Of a stretch of DNA of 64,000 bases, positions 8,739 through 16,610 are shown one piece after another. This DNA comes from Streptomyces sp. WMMB303 (GTDB taxonomy: Bacteria; Actinomycetota; Actinomycetes; Streptomycetales; Streptomycetaceae), in assembly GCF_029351045.1 (NCBI RefSeq), contig NZ_JARKIN010000001.1, positions 3,274,501-3,338,500 on the forward strand, read 5' to 3'. The notes under the pieces were generated by a model that was not told the origin of the DNA, did no database searches, and saw only the letters and a list, made by a program, of their open reading frames with translations. Within the stretch, counting starts at the first letter, position 1, and the number at the start of each line of letters is the position of its first letter. Position numbers and translations under genes: made by a program.

Positions 8739-10394
8739 GTGTCCGTACCGCTCCGCTCCCCCCGCTCCTCGCGCGCGCTGCGCCGGAGATCCGTGGCGGC
8801 ACTGGCCGCGACCGCGCTGGCCACCCCGCTGCTGCTGATCTCGTCCCCCGCAGCCGCTGAGCAGTCCGCCGCCGACCGGAAGCCGCCCCGCCAGTCCGCG
8901 AAGCAGTCCGCGAAGAAGGGCGACAAGCTGGCCAGGAAACTGGTCCGGCGCACCAGCGGGCACGGTGCCCGCAAGCACCTGGCGGCTCTCAGCGCCATCG
9001 CCCATTTCAGCGACGGCAACCGCGGCGCCGGCTCCGCGGGCCACGACCGCTCCGCGCGGTACGCGGGCACCCTGCTCAAGGCGGCCGGCTACAAGGTCAC
9101 CTACCAGAAGTTCGAGTTCACCTTCCGCGAGACCCTCGCCGAGAAGCTGTCCGTGCTCGGCCCGAACCAGCGCGACGTCCCGATCACGCTGATGACCTAT
9201 ACGAAGAGCACCCCCGAGGGCGGCATCGAGGCCCCGGTCGCGGTGGTGCCGGTCGACGCCGACGGCACCACGGGCTGCGAGGCCGCCGACTACGCACAGG
9301 GCGCGTTCGACGGCAGGATCGCGCTGATCAAGCGCGGCGGCTGCACCTTCGCGCAGAAGCAGGCGACCGCCGCCGACGCGGGCGCGGTCGGCGCGGTGGT
9401 CTACAACAACGAGGACGGCGCGCTCAACGGCACTCTCGGCAGCCCGGACGACGCCCGCATCCCCACGGGCGGCATCACCCTGGCCGACGGGGAGGCACTC
9501 GCCGAGCAGGCGGCCGACGGCGACGTCACCGTCAACCTGGAGGTGCGCGAGCACCAGGAGCAGCGCACCACCCAGAACGTCCTCGCGGAGACCCGCGGCG
9601 GCGACCCGGACAACACGGTGATGCTCGGCGCCCATCTCGACTCCGTCCCCGAGGGGCCCGGCATCAACGACAACGGCTCCGGTTCGGCGGGCGTCCTGGA
9701 GACCGCCCTCCAACTGGCCAGGGCCGACCACAAGGGCAAGCACGCGAACAAAGTCCGCTTCGCGCTGTGGAGCGCCGAGGAGCTGGGCCTGCTCGGCGCC
9801 GAGCACTATGTGTCGCAGCTGTCGGCCGCCGAGCGCGGGAAGATCTCGCTCTATCTGAACTTCGACATGATCGCGAGCCCCAACTACGGAATGTTCGCCT
9901 ACGACGGCGACGACTCCGACGGCACGGGCGCGGGCCCCGGCCCGGAGGGCTCGGCGGTACTGGAGAAGGACCTGGTGGACTTCCTCGCCACCCGCGGGAC
10001 GGAGACCCGCGGCACCGACTTCACCGGCCGCTCCGACTACGGTCCGTTCATCGAGGCGGGCATTCCCTCGGGGGGCACGTTCACCGGCGCCGAGGGGATC
10101 AAGACCGCCGAGCAGCAGAAGCTGTGGGGCGGCACGGCCGGAGAGGCCTACGACGGCTGCTACCACCAGGCGTGCGACACCCTGGGGAACATCGACCCCC
10201 GCGCCTTCGACCTGAACGTCAAGGCCATCGCCGACGCCGTCGGCCATTACGCGTGGGACACCAGTGCGCTGCCGCGCGGTACCGACCGCCCGGCAGCCCA
10301 GCGTCTGGCCGCCACGGAGTCGGCCGACGGCGCCGCGCCCGCGGCCGGGAAGCCGGCCACAGGCCCGTACAAGGGCGCCCGCCTGGTCCGCTGA
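8739..10394 (+). CDS. Secreted M28 family zinc aminopeptidase with PA domain
   Basis: A 551-residue secreted peptidase. An N-terminal signal peptide has an Arg-rich n-region (RALRRRSVAALAATALATPLLL) and an AAA cleavage area near residue 40. A protease-associated domain follows (about 180-285: GCEAADYAQGAFDGRIALIKRGGC, QKQATAADAGAVGAVVYNN). The M28 catalytic domain has the zinc ligands and catalytic residues in GAHLDSVPEGPGINDNGSG, the WSAEELGLLGA pair, NFDMI, and the distal histidine in CYHQACDTLGNID. This architecture matches Streptomyces aminopeptidases of the SGAP type that release N-terminal residues outside the cell. The GTG start at 8739 has GAAAGGA upstream; open sequence further upstream is non-coding by composition. 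About 30 residues after the signal are Lys/Gln-rich, probably a propeptide. Confidence 0.93.
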   Translation: MSVPLRSPRSSRALRRRSVAALAATALATPLLLISSPAAAEQSAADRKPPRQSAKQSAKKGDKLARKLVRRTSGHGARKHLAALSAIAHFSDGNRGAGSAGHDRSARYAGTLLKAAGYKVTYQKFEFTFRETLAEKLSVLGPNQRDVPITLMTYTKSTPEGGIEAPVAVVPVDADGTTGCEAADYAQGAFDGRIALIKRGGCTFAQKQATAADAGAVGAVVYNNEDGALNGTLGSPDDARIPTGGITLADGEALAEQAADGDVTVNLEVREHQEQRTTQNVLAETRGGDPDNTVMLGAHLDSVPEGPGINDNGSGSAGVLETALQLARADHKGKHANKVRFALWSAEELGLLGAEHYVSQLSAAERGKISLYLNFDMIASPNYGMFAYDGDDSDGTGAGPGPEGSAVLEKDLVDFLATRGTETRGTDFTGRSDYGPFIEAGIPSGGTFTGAEGIKTAEQQKLWGGTAGEAYDGCYHQACDTLGNIDPRAFDLNVKAIADAVGHYAWDTSALPRGTDRPAAQRLAATESADGAAPAAGKPATGPYKGARLVR

Positions 10395-10460
10395 TCCAGC
10401 CTTCCGCGGCCCCCGCCGTCCGCGTGCGGCGCCGGACGCTCGGCGTCCGGCGCCCGTGCG

Positions 10461-10509
10461 GCCGCACCGCCGCGTTGTCCACAGGCTGTGGACAACGCGG
10501 CGGTGCGGC
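10461..10509. repeat. 49-bp perfect palindrome containing two inverted DnaA boxes
   Basis: Two 24-base arms (10461-10484 and 10486-10509) are perfectly complementary around a single central base at 10485. Each arm carries TTGTCCACA at its inner end (10475-10483, and its complement at 10487-10495), the consensus Streptomyces DnaA box, so the two boxes face each other across a three-base gap. It lies 67 bases after the aminopeptidase stop and could simply be a strong transcription terminator, but no T-run follows. No dnaA, dnaN or box cluster is nearby, so this is not oriC. Confidence 0.85.
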
Positions 10510-10661
10510 ACTCCCGCCTCGCACCCGACGAATCCCCCGCGCACTTCTCCACCGTCCGCCCACGGTCTGCCCACTTTCTCTCCGCTTTACCGGCGAATCA
10601 CCCGGATTGCACCACCGGCACCGGGCTGCGCCCGGTACCGGTAGCCCGGTAGGCTTTCCGT

Positions 10662-10958
10662 GTGATCTTCAAGCGAATCGGAAACGGGCGGCCTTACCCC
10701 GACCATGGCCGGGAGAGCACCCGCCAGTGGGCGGATGTGGCCCCGCGCCCGGTGCGCCTTGACCAGCTCGTCACCACCAAGGGCCAGCTCGACCTGGAGA
10801 CGCTGCTCGCGGAGGATTCGACGTTCTACGGCGATCTGTTCGCCCACGTCGTGAAGTGGCAGGGTGATCTGTACCTGGAGGACGGACTGCACCGCGCGGT
10901 GCGCGCGGCACTCCAGCAGCGCCAGGTGCTGCACGCGCGCGTCCTCGAACTGGACTGA
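10662..10958 (+). CDS. Conserved small protein, VapB-antitoxin-like
   Basis: A 98-residue protein conserved at this position next to the LytR_C gene in Streptomyces, usually annotated as a VapB-family antitoxin. What can be seen: an N-terminal IFKRIGNGRPYPDHGRESTRQW, a charged RLDQLVTTKGQLDLETLLAEDSTFYGDLF middle and the segment KWQGDLYLEDGLHRAVRAALQQR. No PIN-domain toxin gene is next to it, so an antitoxin role is not supported by context. The GTG at 10662 is preceded by a short pyrimidine-rich leader with weak ribosome-binding potential. Its start region lies about 150 bases after the DnaA-box palindrome. Confidence 0.75.
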   Translation: MIFKRIGNGRPYPDHGRESTRQWADVAPRPVRLDQLVTTKGQLDLETLLAEDSTFYGDLFAHVVKWQGDLYLEDGLHRAVRAALQQRQVLHARVLELD

Positions 10959-11158
10959 CCACGGCTCCTCGCCCCGGTCGCCCACCACCGCCCCGCCTCG
11001 ACCGCCCCTGCGCCGCGTTCGAACCCCGGCCGGTCACCCTCCCGACTCGGTGACCGGAGGCTCCCCGCGTTCCCCCGTTCAGGTACGCGTCGCGGGCGCG
11101 GCGAGAAGCCTTTGATCATCTAGTAGGCAGTACTGCATCCGGCCACTACCCTGCGCAC

Positions 11159-11878
11159 ATGAGCATGCTCACTCCCCCGGGCCTGGGCGGGAAGTACCGC
11201 ATCAAGGGTGACCGCTACCCGCGGATGCGCAGACCGCGCAGGTGGGGGCGGATCGTCGCCGCTTCGCTCGCCTCGGTGCTGGCCGCGGCGGTACTGGGAT
11301 GGGGCGCGCTCCAGGTCATCGGCATCTTCTCGGGCAGCGGCCCGGCCAAAGCGGCCGACCGCTCCGCCGAGCGGGCGAAGTGCGCCTCGGCCGCCCCCGC
11401 CGCGGAGGCCCGCACCAACGGCAGGAAGGCCGCGGAGGGCGAGCCGACGGGCAAGAAGGCCGCCGGAGGCGACGCCCTCCCCGAGCCGGGTGACATCACC
11501 GTGAACGTCCTCAACGCCACCTCGCGCAGCGGGCTGGCCAAGGACACGGCCGACGAGCTGAAGAAGCGCGGCTTCAAGATCGGCAGGATCGGCAACGCCT
11601 CGGCGGAGTTCGACGAGAAGATCAAGAAGGCCGCCTTCCTCGTCGGGGCCCCCGGCGCGTCGACCTCCGCCCGCATGCACGTCCTGGGCACTCAGCTCGC
11701 GCACACCGAGACCCGGTACGACGAGCGGGACGGCAAGGACGTGGACCTGATCCTCGGCAACGGCTTCGCACACCTGGCGAAGAAGAAGGCCGCCACCGCG
11801 GCCCTGGCCGAGCTGGCCGGCCCCGCGGCGGGCCCGGGAGAGCCCGGGAAGCCGGGAGCGTCGCCCTCGGCCTGCTGA
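11159..11878 (+). CDS. LytR C-terminal domain-containing membrane protein
   Basis: A 239-residue protein with one N-terminal membrane anchor (about 30-55: RIVAASLASVLAAAVLGWGAL), an Ala/Lys/Glu-rich extracytoplasmic linker, then a LytR_C domain (about 115-215) opening with ITVNVLNATSRSGLAKDTAD and containing RGFKIGRIGNA, the VLNGTxxxGLA-type signature. LytR_C domains are appended to some LytR-CpsA-Psr cell-wall ligases; here the domain stands alone without the catalytic LCP part, which is common in actinomycetes and of unknown function. It ends in a Pro/Gly tail finishing with Cys. A perfect 10-base palindrome GCAGTACTGC at 11127-11136 sits in its promoter region. Confidence 0.85.
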   Translation: MSMLTPPGLGGKYRIKGDRYPRMRRPRRWGRIVAASLASVLAAAVLGWGALQVIGIFSGSGPAKAADRSAERAKCASAAPAAEARTNGRKAAEGEPTGKKAAGGDALPEPGDITVNVLNATSRSGLAKDTADELKKRGFKIGRIGNASAEFDEKIKKAAFLVGAPGASTSARMHVLGTQLAHTETRYDERDGKDVDLILGNGFAHLAKKKAATAALAELAGPAAGPGEPGKPGASPSAC

Positions 11879-11931
11879 GGCCCGCCTCGCGGTCCTGCCG
11901 TACCGCCACCGGCCCCGGCGGCCCTCGCGGG

Positions 11932-11960
11932 GCCGCGGGGCCGCGGGGCCGCGGGGCCCG
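11932..11960. repeat. GGGGCCGC short tandem repeat
   Basis: Between the convergent LytR_C and upp genes the sequence repeats the unit GGGGCCGC about four times. It has no T-run and offers self-complementary segments; most likely a slippage-prone low-complexity tract. Confidence 0.6.
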
Positions 11961-11965
11961 ATCGG

Positions 11966-12598
11966 TCAGACGGTGCCGTACATCCGGTCGCCGGCGTCAC
12001 CCAGGCCCGGCACGATGAAGCCCTGCTCGTTGAGGCGCTCGTCGATCGAGGCCGTCACGACGGTCACCGGCGTTCCGGCCAGGTCCCGCTCCATGACGGC
12101 GACCCCCTCGGGCGCGGCCAGCAGACACAGCGCGGTCACGTCGTCGGCACCGCGCCGGATCAGCTCCTGGATCGCGGCGACGAGTGTGCCACCGGTGGCC
12201 AGCATCGGGTCGAGGACGTAGACCTGCCGTCCGGACAGGTCGTCGGGCATCCGGTTCGCGTAGGTGGACGCCTGGAGCGTCTCCTCGTCGCGGATCATCC
12301 CGAGGAAACCGACCTCGGCCGTCGGCAGCAGCCGGACCATGCCTTCCAGCATGCCGAGCCCGGCGCGGATGATCGGCACCACCAGCGGGCGGGGCCGGGA
12401 CAGTTGCACGCCGGTGGTGTCGGTCACCGGCGTGGTGATCCCGACCTCCTCGACGCGCACGTCGCGAGTGGCCTCGTACGCCAGCAGCGTCACCAACTCG
12501 TCCGCGAGGCGGCGGAAGGTCGGTGAGTCGGTGCGCGCGTCGCGCAGGGTGGTGAGCTTGTGCGCGACCAAGGGGTGGTCGACGACGTGGGTCCGCAT
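11966..12598 (-). CDS. upp: Uracil phosphoribosyltransferase
   Basis: A 210-residue protein of exactly UPRT length. It makes UMP from uracil and PRPP in pyrimidine salvage. Visible motifs are [20 protein letters not shown] at the start, [17 protein letters not shown], the PRPP loop [14 protein letters not shown] (about 128-141) and the uracil-binding tail [17 protein letters not shown]. The ATG at 12596-12598 matches the conserved N-terminus; longer upstream frames are not real. In Streptomyces upp lies beside the LytR_C gene and tadA, as here. It is read leftward, convergent with the LytR_C gene. Confidence 0.97.
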   Translation of the reverse strand: MRTHVVDHPLVAHKLTTLRDARTDSPTFRRLADELVTLLAYEATRDVRVEEVGITTPVTDTTGVQLSRPRPLVVPIIRAGLGMLEGMVRLLPTAEVGFLGMIRDEETLQASTYANRMPDDLSGRQVYVLDPMLATGGTLVAAIQELIRRGADDVTALCLLAAPEGVAVMERDLAGTPVTVVTASIDERLNEQGFIVPGLGDAGDRMYGTV

Positions 12599-12834
12599 GC
12601 TTCGACAGTATCCGAGGCCCCGCGCGCCGGTCCCTCCGGTGCCCGGACAGGCGCACGGCTCTGATGAGACGGCGCCCGGCGCACCCGACCGGTGCGCGTC
12701 CGGACGCGCACGCTGGCCCGGCCGCGCGGGGACCGCACCGGCCCCGAGTCGGCACGCGCCGTGGCCGGATGCGCCGGGGCGCACTGGCATACGCCCGGCG
12801 GACCGGGGAAAGTGGCCCTACACCGGAGGTGCAT

Positions 12835-13131
12835 ATGTCAGAGCCACGTGAGCCCGGGCAACGAGCGCGCCGACGTCCGGGAAGGTCCACCCGACCCCAC
12901 CCGGGATCGAGCGCCCGTACGGAACCCGACCGCCGCGGGGACCCTCGTACGCAACCGGAGTTCCGGACGGAGGGGGACCACGACGCGGACGCCGAGCGAC
13001 TGCGCCGCCGCGCACGCTTCCTCCGCGAGCTGAACGAGGCGAAAGAGCTGCGCGAACGCGTCCATCCCCGCCGGTCGCGAGCAGTACGCCGACGCAGGCA
13101 GGCGCTGCGGATGCGTACCTTCCGCTGGTGA
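12835..13131 (+). CDS. Small Arg-rich conserved hypothetical protein
   Basis: A 98-residue, strongly basic protein with a disordered Arg/Pro-rich first half and a helix-forming second half (DAERLRRRARFLRELNEAKELRERVHPRR). It ends QALRMRTFRW. A very strong ribosome-binding site GGAGGTG lies at 12826-12832, which is the best evidence that it is expressed; its ATG is 12835-12837. I do not recognise a domain. It is divergent from upp and upstream of the tadA-associated gene, a position at which Streptomyces genomes often carry a small basic protein. Confidence 0.7.
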   Translation: MSEPREPGQRARRRPGRSTRPHPGSSARTEPDRRGDPRTQPEFRTEGDHDADAERLRRRARFLRELNEAKELRERVHPRRSRAVRRRRQALRMRTFRW

Positions 13132-13435
13132 GGCCCGCCGCTGCCGGGACCCTGCGCGGGCGACGACCGGCCCGCGGCGAGGCGGCCGCCGACAGACCAC
13201 CCCCATGCGGCACCCCGGCGCCCCGACCGCCCGCACCGCACTGAGTGGCGGGTTGTCACACTGCGTCGATGCAGGCGGGCGCCGGGTGAACGTTCGTGCA
13301 ACAGTCGGGCAAACAGCTCGACGACGCACTGCCGAAGACCCTTCGCACAGCGCAGGTTTCTGCCACGATTCCGATGGGGCGGGGCACGGTCCTCGTCAGC
13401 ACTCGGGCACATCTTGAATCAGTGGGAGAGTCACG
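13132..13435. other. Intergenic region upstream of the tadA-associated gene
   Basis: No gene is supported. It presumably carries the promoter of the tadA-associated gene, tadA and possibly the tRNA. The last part, CAGTGGGAGAGTCACG, contains the ribosome-binding GGGAG for the GTG at 13436. Nothing else stands out. Confidence 0.35.
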
Positions 13436-13987
13436 GTGTATTTCGCCGCGCTGCTCGCGCGCACCGAAGACGGGTGGGAAGCGAGCGACACAGAGCTGGA
13501 CGATGTGGAGACCCTGGCCGACCTGGCCGACCTGGCCCGCGAGGCCACGCCGGACGACGAGACGGTGCTGGTCTGCATCGAGCAGGACGGCATGTGGTTC
13601 GGCGTCGTCCGCGTGGACGGAGAGGACGATCCGCGAGTGTTCGTCTCGGACGCCGCGGCGGCGATGCGCAGCTCGTACGGCGAGATACTGCTGTCGGACG
13701 AGCTGCTCGGCCGCCAACCGGAGGACCCGTCGGCCCTCGACCAACTCGTGGACCTGGACGGCACGGAGGACGGAGAACCGGAAGGCAGCGAGGACGACGA
13801 CGGGACGGCCGAACGCGCCGCGGCAACCGACGCGGAGACCGCCCCGGCGGGTCCGCTGGGCGACGCGGGCCTCCTCAGCGACCTCGGCATGGAGGAGAAG
13901 CTACTGCTCACGCTCTCCCCCGAGGACGCGCTGAGCGAGGTCGCCGACGCGCTCGGCTGCACGGATGTACTGGAGGCCGTCCGCTGA
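13436..13987 (+). CDS. tRNA adenosine deaminase-associated protein
   Basis: A 183-residue acidic protein of the family that sits directly upstream of tadA in actinomycetes. Visible blocks: YFAALLARTEDGWEASDTELDDVE, VLVCIEQDGMWFGVVRVDGEDDPRVFVSDAAAA and the conserved C-terminal LGMEEKLLLTLSPEDALSEVADALGC. A poorly conserved, Asp/Glu-rich linker of about 40 residues separates the halves. Its biochemical role is unknown; the name comes only from gene neighbourhood. Start is GTG 13436. The gap to the tadA ATG is 31 bases, so the two are probably co-transcribed. Confidence 0.9.
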   Translation: MYFAALLARTEDGWEASDTELDDVETLADLADLAREATPDDETVLVCIEQDGMWFGVVRVDGEDDPRVFVSDAAAAMRSSYGEILLSDELLGRQPEDPSALDQLVDLDGTEDGEPEGSEDDDGTAERAAATDAETAPAGPLGDAGLLSDLGMEEKLLLTLSPEDALSEVADALGCTDVLEAVR

Positions 13988-14018
13988 GCCGGAGCACACC
14001 AGGCGCCACACTGGCAGC

Positions 14019-14609
14019 ATGACCCCCGCGACCCCCGCACACGGCGACCAACCGACCGCCGCGTCCCCCACCCCCGGCGACCCCGTACGCGATCCCTGGC
14101 GCGAACCCATGCGGCTGGCGCTCGCGGAAGCCGCACGGGCACCCGGCAACGGGGACGTGCCGGTCGGCGCCGTCGTGCTCGGACCGGACGGGACCGTGCT
14201 GGGCCGGGGACACAACGCCCGCGAGGCGGACGGTGACCCCACGGCCCACGCCGAACTGCTCGCCCTCCGCGCCGCCGCCCGCACCCGCGGCGGCGACTGG
14301 CGACTGACCGGCTGCACCCTCGTCGTCACCCTGGAGCCCTGCACGATGTGCGCCGGCGCAGCCGTGCTCTCCCGCGTCGACCGCGTCGTCTACGGCGCCC
14401 CCGACGCGAAGGGCGGCGCCGCGGGCTCCCTGTGGGACGCCCTGCGCGACCGCCGCCTCAACCACCGCCCCGAGGTCGTCAACGGCGTCCTGGCCACCGA
14501 GTGCGCCACCCTCCTCACCAGCTTCTTCCGCCCCACAGAACCGACGCCCCCCACGGCGCAGGGCACCACCCCGGATACCGATTTCGACCCCGGGCCCTCG
14601 GTGGGCTAG
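14019..14609 (+). CDS. tadA: tRNA-specific adenosine deaminase TadA
   Basis: A 196-residue member of the cytidine/deoxycytidylate deaminase fold. The zinc motif is complete: AHAEL (His and catalytic Glu) and, about 30 residues later, EPCTMCAGA (two Cys). It deaminates A34 to inosine in tRNA-Arg(ACG), whose gene lies in this window at 41967-42039. The core starts near REPMRLALAEAARAPGNGDVPVGAVV; the first 25 residues are a non-conserved Pro/Ala stretch, so a start at the internal ATG 14109 is possible, but 14019 is preferred from spacing. The C-terminal RPTEPTPPTAQG tail is variable. tRNA-Ser(CGA) follows 10 bases after the stop. Confidence 0.95.
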   Translation: MTPATPAHGDQPTAASPTPGDPVRDPWREPMRLALAEAARAPGNGDVPVGAVVLGPDGTVLGRGHNAREADGDPTAHAELLALRAAARTRGGDWRLTGCTLVVTLEPCTMCAGAAVLSRVDRVVYGAPDAKGGAAGSLWDALRDRRLNHRPEVVNGVLATECATLLTSFFRPTEPTPPTAQGTTPDTDFDPGPSVG

Positions 14610-14619
14610 AGTTCCTCTC

Positions 14620-14706
14620 GGTAGCGTGTCCGAGCGGCCGAAGGAGCTCGCCTCGAAAGCGAGTGAGGGGGCAACTCCTCCGTGGGTTCAAATCCCACCG
14701 CTACCG
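14620..14706 (+). tRNA. tRNA-Ser(CGA), intact, at attL
   Basis: An 87-base class II tRNA. The acceptor stem pairs GGTAGCG (14620-14626) with CGCTACC (14699-14705), discriminator G at 14706. The anticodon stem-loop is CTCGC-CTCGAAA-GCGAG, anticodon CGA, serine. A long variable arm (GAGGGGGCAACTCCTC region) and the T-loop GGTTCAAATCC are present; CCA is not encoded. Its 3' part from 14651 is duplicated at 17546-17603, showing that this gene is the integration site of the element that follows; the copy here is the one with a normal T-loop and keeps the gene functional. Confidence 0.97.
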
Positions 14707-14708
14707 CT
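14651..14708 (+). repeat. attL: 3' half of tRNA-Ser
   Basis: A 58-base segment running from the anticodon loop through the discriminator of the tRNA-Ser gene. It matches 17546-17603 at 55 of 58 positions; the uninterrupted identity is 34 bases (14659-14692 against 17554-17587). The three differences lie in the anticodon loop (AA here, GG in the copy) and T-loop (T here, G in the copy), all changes that would damage the tRNA in the second copy. Direct duplication of a tRNA 3' end flanking an integrase remnant is the standard signature of site-specific integration. Confidence 0.9.
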
Positions 14709-14724
14709 GTGAGCAGGACGAATG

Positions 14725-14755
14725 AAGGGCCGGACCCCGCCGGGGTCCGGCCCTT
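14725..14755 (+). terminator. Hairpin terminator after tRNA-Ser
   Basis: Perfect 15-base arms 14725-14739 and 14741-14755 (AAGGGCCGGACCCCG and its complement) directly after the tRNA; with a realistic loop the stem is about 13 pairs and the arm ends in TT. A related hairpin (CCCCGACCG/CGGTCGGGG, 17625-17646) follows attR, consistent with the terminator having been part of the original tRNA 3' flank. Confidence 0.75.
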
Positions 14756-14765
14756 CGTCATGTGG

Positions 14766-14786
14766 GTCTCAGTTCGGGTCTCAGTC
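14766..14786 (+). repeat. Arm-type direct repeat, attL side (GTCTCAGTT/GTCTCAGTC)
   Basis: Two 9-base direct repeats GTCTCAGTT (14766-14774) and GTCTCAGTC (14778-14786), spaced 12 bases start to start. The same sequence with the same 12-base period occurs just inside attR at 17411-17431. Paired repeats with helical-turn spacing on both sides of att are typical arm-type integrase binding sites; that role is inferred. Confidence 0.6.
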
Positions 14787-15029
14787 GACCGGAACGAGGG
14801 CCCCAGCCGCGCCGTCGTCGCCCTCGTCCGGGAAGTCTTGTGGCCTCTCCCAGATCAGTCCGTCGACCTGTTCGGCGATGCTCGTACGCACCGTGTCGAC
14901 CATGTGCTGATACCTCGCCGCCATCGAGGTCGAGGACCAGCCCATGAGGCCCATGACAGCTCGCTCGGGTACGCCGAGAATCAGCAGGACCGTGGCGGCA
15001 GTATGGCGAGCATCGTGCAGCCTGCCGTC
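14781..15029 (-). pseudogene. Tyrosine recombinase (integrase), C-terminal remnant
   Basis: Read on the minus strand, an 82-codon open segment bounded upstream by an in-frame stop (15030-15032) encodes the end of a phage-type integrase. It contains RLHDARHTAATVLLILGV, the HxxR box of tyrosine recombinases, then VMGLMGWSS and MAARYQHM, which carries the catalytic tyrosine in the usual spacing. It ends LIWE followed by a short Asp/Gly tail and TGA (14781-14783). No start codon precedes the conserved part, and the catalytic N-terminal arginine region is gone, so it is a remnant. It lies 75 bases from attL and points toward it, as int genes of tRNA-integrating elements do. Confidence 0.85.
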
Positions 15030-15190
15030 TCAGGCCGCCCGTGGGGCAGGTCAAGATGTCACCAGAGATGCAGCAGACCCGCCATGCCAGGACGCGGCGG
15101 CTCACGGGCAACGCGACCGAAAGGGGCCCATGGCGCTCGGCACCACGCCTCGGACAGGCGTTGACCGCCCCGCCTTCTTCCGATGCCCCC

Positions 15191-15952
15191 TCAGTCTCCG
15201 GGGCTCATCTCCAGTTCGTAGACGATTTCCGCGCGAGCAGCGGGTACGACGATGTCGGCGGTCTCCACCGGTTGTCCGTCGTCGGCGTAGTACGTGCGCT
15301 CGATATGCGTGACGAGAGCTCCGCGCGGGATGCCGAGCATCTGCGCTTCCCGGGCTGACGCTTCGCCGGGTTCCGGCTGCTCGACGGCACGGCTCACGTC
15401 GATGCCGATCACAGCCATGCGCTCCACCACGCCACGCCCCGCGTGCGGGCCGCCCTCGGGCAGAACGATGATCGTGCCACCCGTGATGCTCAGCGGTTCC
15501 CAACTGGTCGAGAGCTGCACCGGCTTGCCCTCGGCCAGGAACTCGTAATCCGTACGGACGCAGAGGTCACCCTCAGCCAACCGGAGACGGGCTGCGATGC
15601 CGGATGGCGCCGGCACCTTGGCCTCGCTCTGGGCCTCCCAGGTGCCTGCCTTCCCGAGGTCGGCCATGTCCGCACGGAAGGGCGAGCCGTCACGCCGCGT
15701 GCGCCGGAGCGAGCGGACCATGCGCAGGCGCTCACGAGGCTCGGCGACGTAGGTACCTGAGCCTGCACGGCCTTCCAGGAGGCCCTGGGAGATGAGCAGT
15801 TCTTGCGCGCGACGAACAACAGCGTCGCCGACTCCGTACTCAGCGGCGAGGCGCGCCCGAGACGGCAGCCGCTCGCCCGGCGACCACTCACCGTCCGAGA
15901 TGCGGCGCCGGAGCAGGTCAGCGATGTGGAGATAGGGCGGCTGCTCAGGCAT
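15191..15952 (-). CDS. GntR family transcriptional regulator with UTRA domain (KorSA-like)
   Basis: A 253-residue GntR/HutC-type regulator. Residues 5-70 are the winged helix-turn-helix (LHIADLLRRRISDGEWSPGERLPSRARLAAEYGV, VVRRAQELLISQGLLEGRAGSGTYV); residues about 95-245 are a UTRA ligand-sensing domain with LCVRTDYEFLAEGKPVQLSTSW and GALVTHIERTYYADDGQPVETADIVVPA. In pSAM2-type elements a protein of this build represses transfer genes and itself. The gene is transcribed away from five small element genes; the shared promoter region contains repeated CTAG motifs, likely its operator. It appears intact although the element around it has decayed. Confidence 0.9.
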   Translation of the reverse strand: MPEQPPYLHIADLLRRRISDGEWSPGERLPSRARLAAEYGVGDAVVRRAQELLISQGLLEGRAGSGTYVAEPRERLRMVRSLRRTRRDGSPFRADMADLGKAGTWEAQSEAKVPAPSGIAARLRLAEGDLCVRTDYEFLAEGKPVQLSTSWEPLSITGGTIIVLPEGGPHAGRGVVERMAVIGIDVSRAVEQPEPGEASAREAQMLGIPRGALVTHIERTYYADDGQPVETADIVVPAARAEIVYELEMSPGD

Positions 15953-15960
15953 GTGGAAAA

Positions 15961-15995
15961 TCTAGCTCACCAGCTTTAATCTAGATATCTAGCTT
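15961..15995. promoter_or_regulatory. Candidate GntR operator with repeated CTAG motifs
   Basis: The divergent promoter between the GntR gene and the small-gene operon is locally AT-rich and has three CTAG-centred motifs (TCTAGCT, ATCTAGAT, TCTAGCT) within 35 bases, including the perfect 8-base palindrome ATCTAGAT at 15979-15986. CTAG is rare in this genome, so the clustering is notable. Position right next to the GntR start suggests autoregulation and control of the operon; binding is inferred. Confidence 0.55.
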
Positions 15996-16030
15996 CACTC
16001 ATCGTGAGCCCTAGCTGGCAGAGGATCACC

Positions 16031-16315
16031 ATGCCCCAACCAGAGGCCGTGGCCCACTCGATCGCATCAGCGATCACCGTGGCTGGGCTCACCCCACACA
16101 TCAAACGCCAAACCGGTTCCATCCGTATCGAGGTGGTGGCCCCCGAAGCCATGCCGGCGAAGACGTGGAACGCGCTCTTAGCTGCGCTGGACAGAGGTGA
16201 CCGCTTCGGGATGGAAGTCAGTGCTCAGGGCTCCGTTGCGTGGGCCGCCGTCCTCACCGGCGCGCCTCCGGACGAACCCGCTGTCACTCCTCTAGGAACC
16301 GGGCCTCTGGCGTAG
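16031..16315 (+). CDS. Integrative-element small hypothetical protein (94 aa)
   Basis: A 94-residue protein beginning MPQPEAVAHSIASAITVAG and containing RQTGSIRIEVVAP and MEVSAQGSVAWAAVLTG. No domain recognised. The ATG at 16031 is chosen over a GTG at 16004 because AGAGGA lies at 16019-16024. It is the first gene of the rightward operon controlled from the GntR operator. It contains a TTA leucine codon at 16178-16180, which in Streptomyces makes translation depend on the bldA tRNA and is more usual in acquired genes. Confidence 0.7.
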   Translation: MPQPEAVAHSIASAITVAGLTPHIKRQTGSIRIEVVAPEAMPAKTWNALLAALDRGDRFGMEVSAQGSVAWAAVLTGAPPDEPAVTPLGTGPLA

Positions 16316-16328
16316 GGAGCCGCATGTC

Positions 16329-16610
16329 ATGACCCGATACCTCGTTCGAGCCCTGGAGCGGACAGCCCGCCGGCTCTTCCCTGCCACCGGGCGCCACCGG
16401 CCGGTTCCGCCTCCAAGGGCCAGTGGCCACCTCAATGCCTCTCCAAGGCTCCGCAGGCCACCGACGTCCCGGGAGGAGCAGCCGAGCGCACTCGTTCGCC
16501 CGTACTTCCTGGCCCATGAGGCACGTACGAAGGGGTGCCACATGCCTCGTCGAGCGCTCTTCATCTGTCCTCGCGCCGGCGCGGCGTATCCGGGCGGTGG
16601 CCAGGCGTGA
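16329..16610 (+). CDS. Integrative-element small basic protein (93 aa)
   Basis: A 93-residue basic protein starting MTRYLVRALERTARRLFPATGRHRP, with a later VRPYFLAHEARTK segment. The start (MTRYLVRALERxxRLLxPATGRHR) resembles small proteins seen on other Streptomyces elements, where the frame after RPYxxAHE usually continues with a second conserved block; here the end is PRRALFICPRAGAAYPGGG, so a late frameshift is possible. GGGAG at 16315-16319 serves the ATG at 16329. The stop overlaps the next gene's GTG (16607-16610). Function unknown. Confidence 0.6.
   Translation: MTRYLVRALERTARRLFPATGRHRPVPPPRASGHLNASPRLRRPPTSREEQPSALVRPYFLAHEARTKGCHMPRRALFICPRAGAAYPGGGQA

Noticed and set aside
10461..10509. 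Replication origin because of two DnaA boxes
   Set aside because: oriC in Streptomyces has many boxes beside dnaA and dnaN; only two boxes and no such genes are here.
10662..10958. Functional VapBC toxin-antitoxin system
   Set aside because: No PIN-domain toxin on either side; the VapB label is by family habit only.
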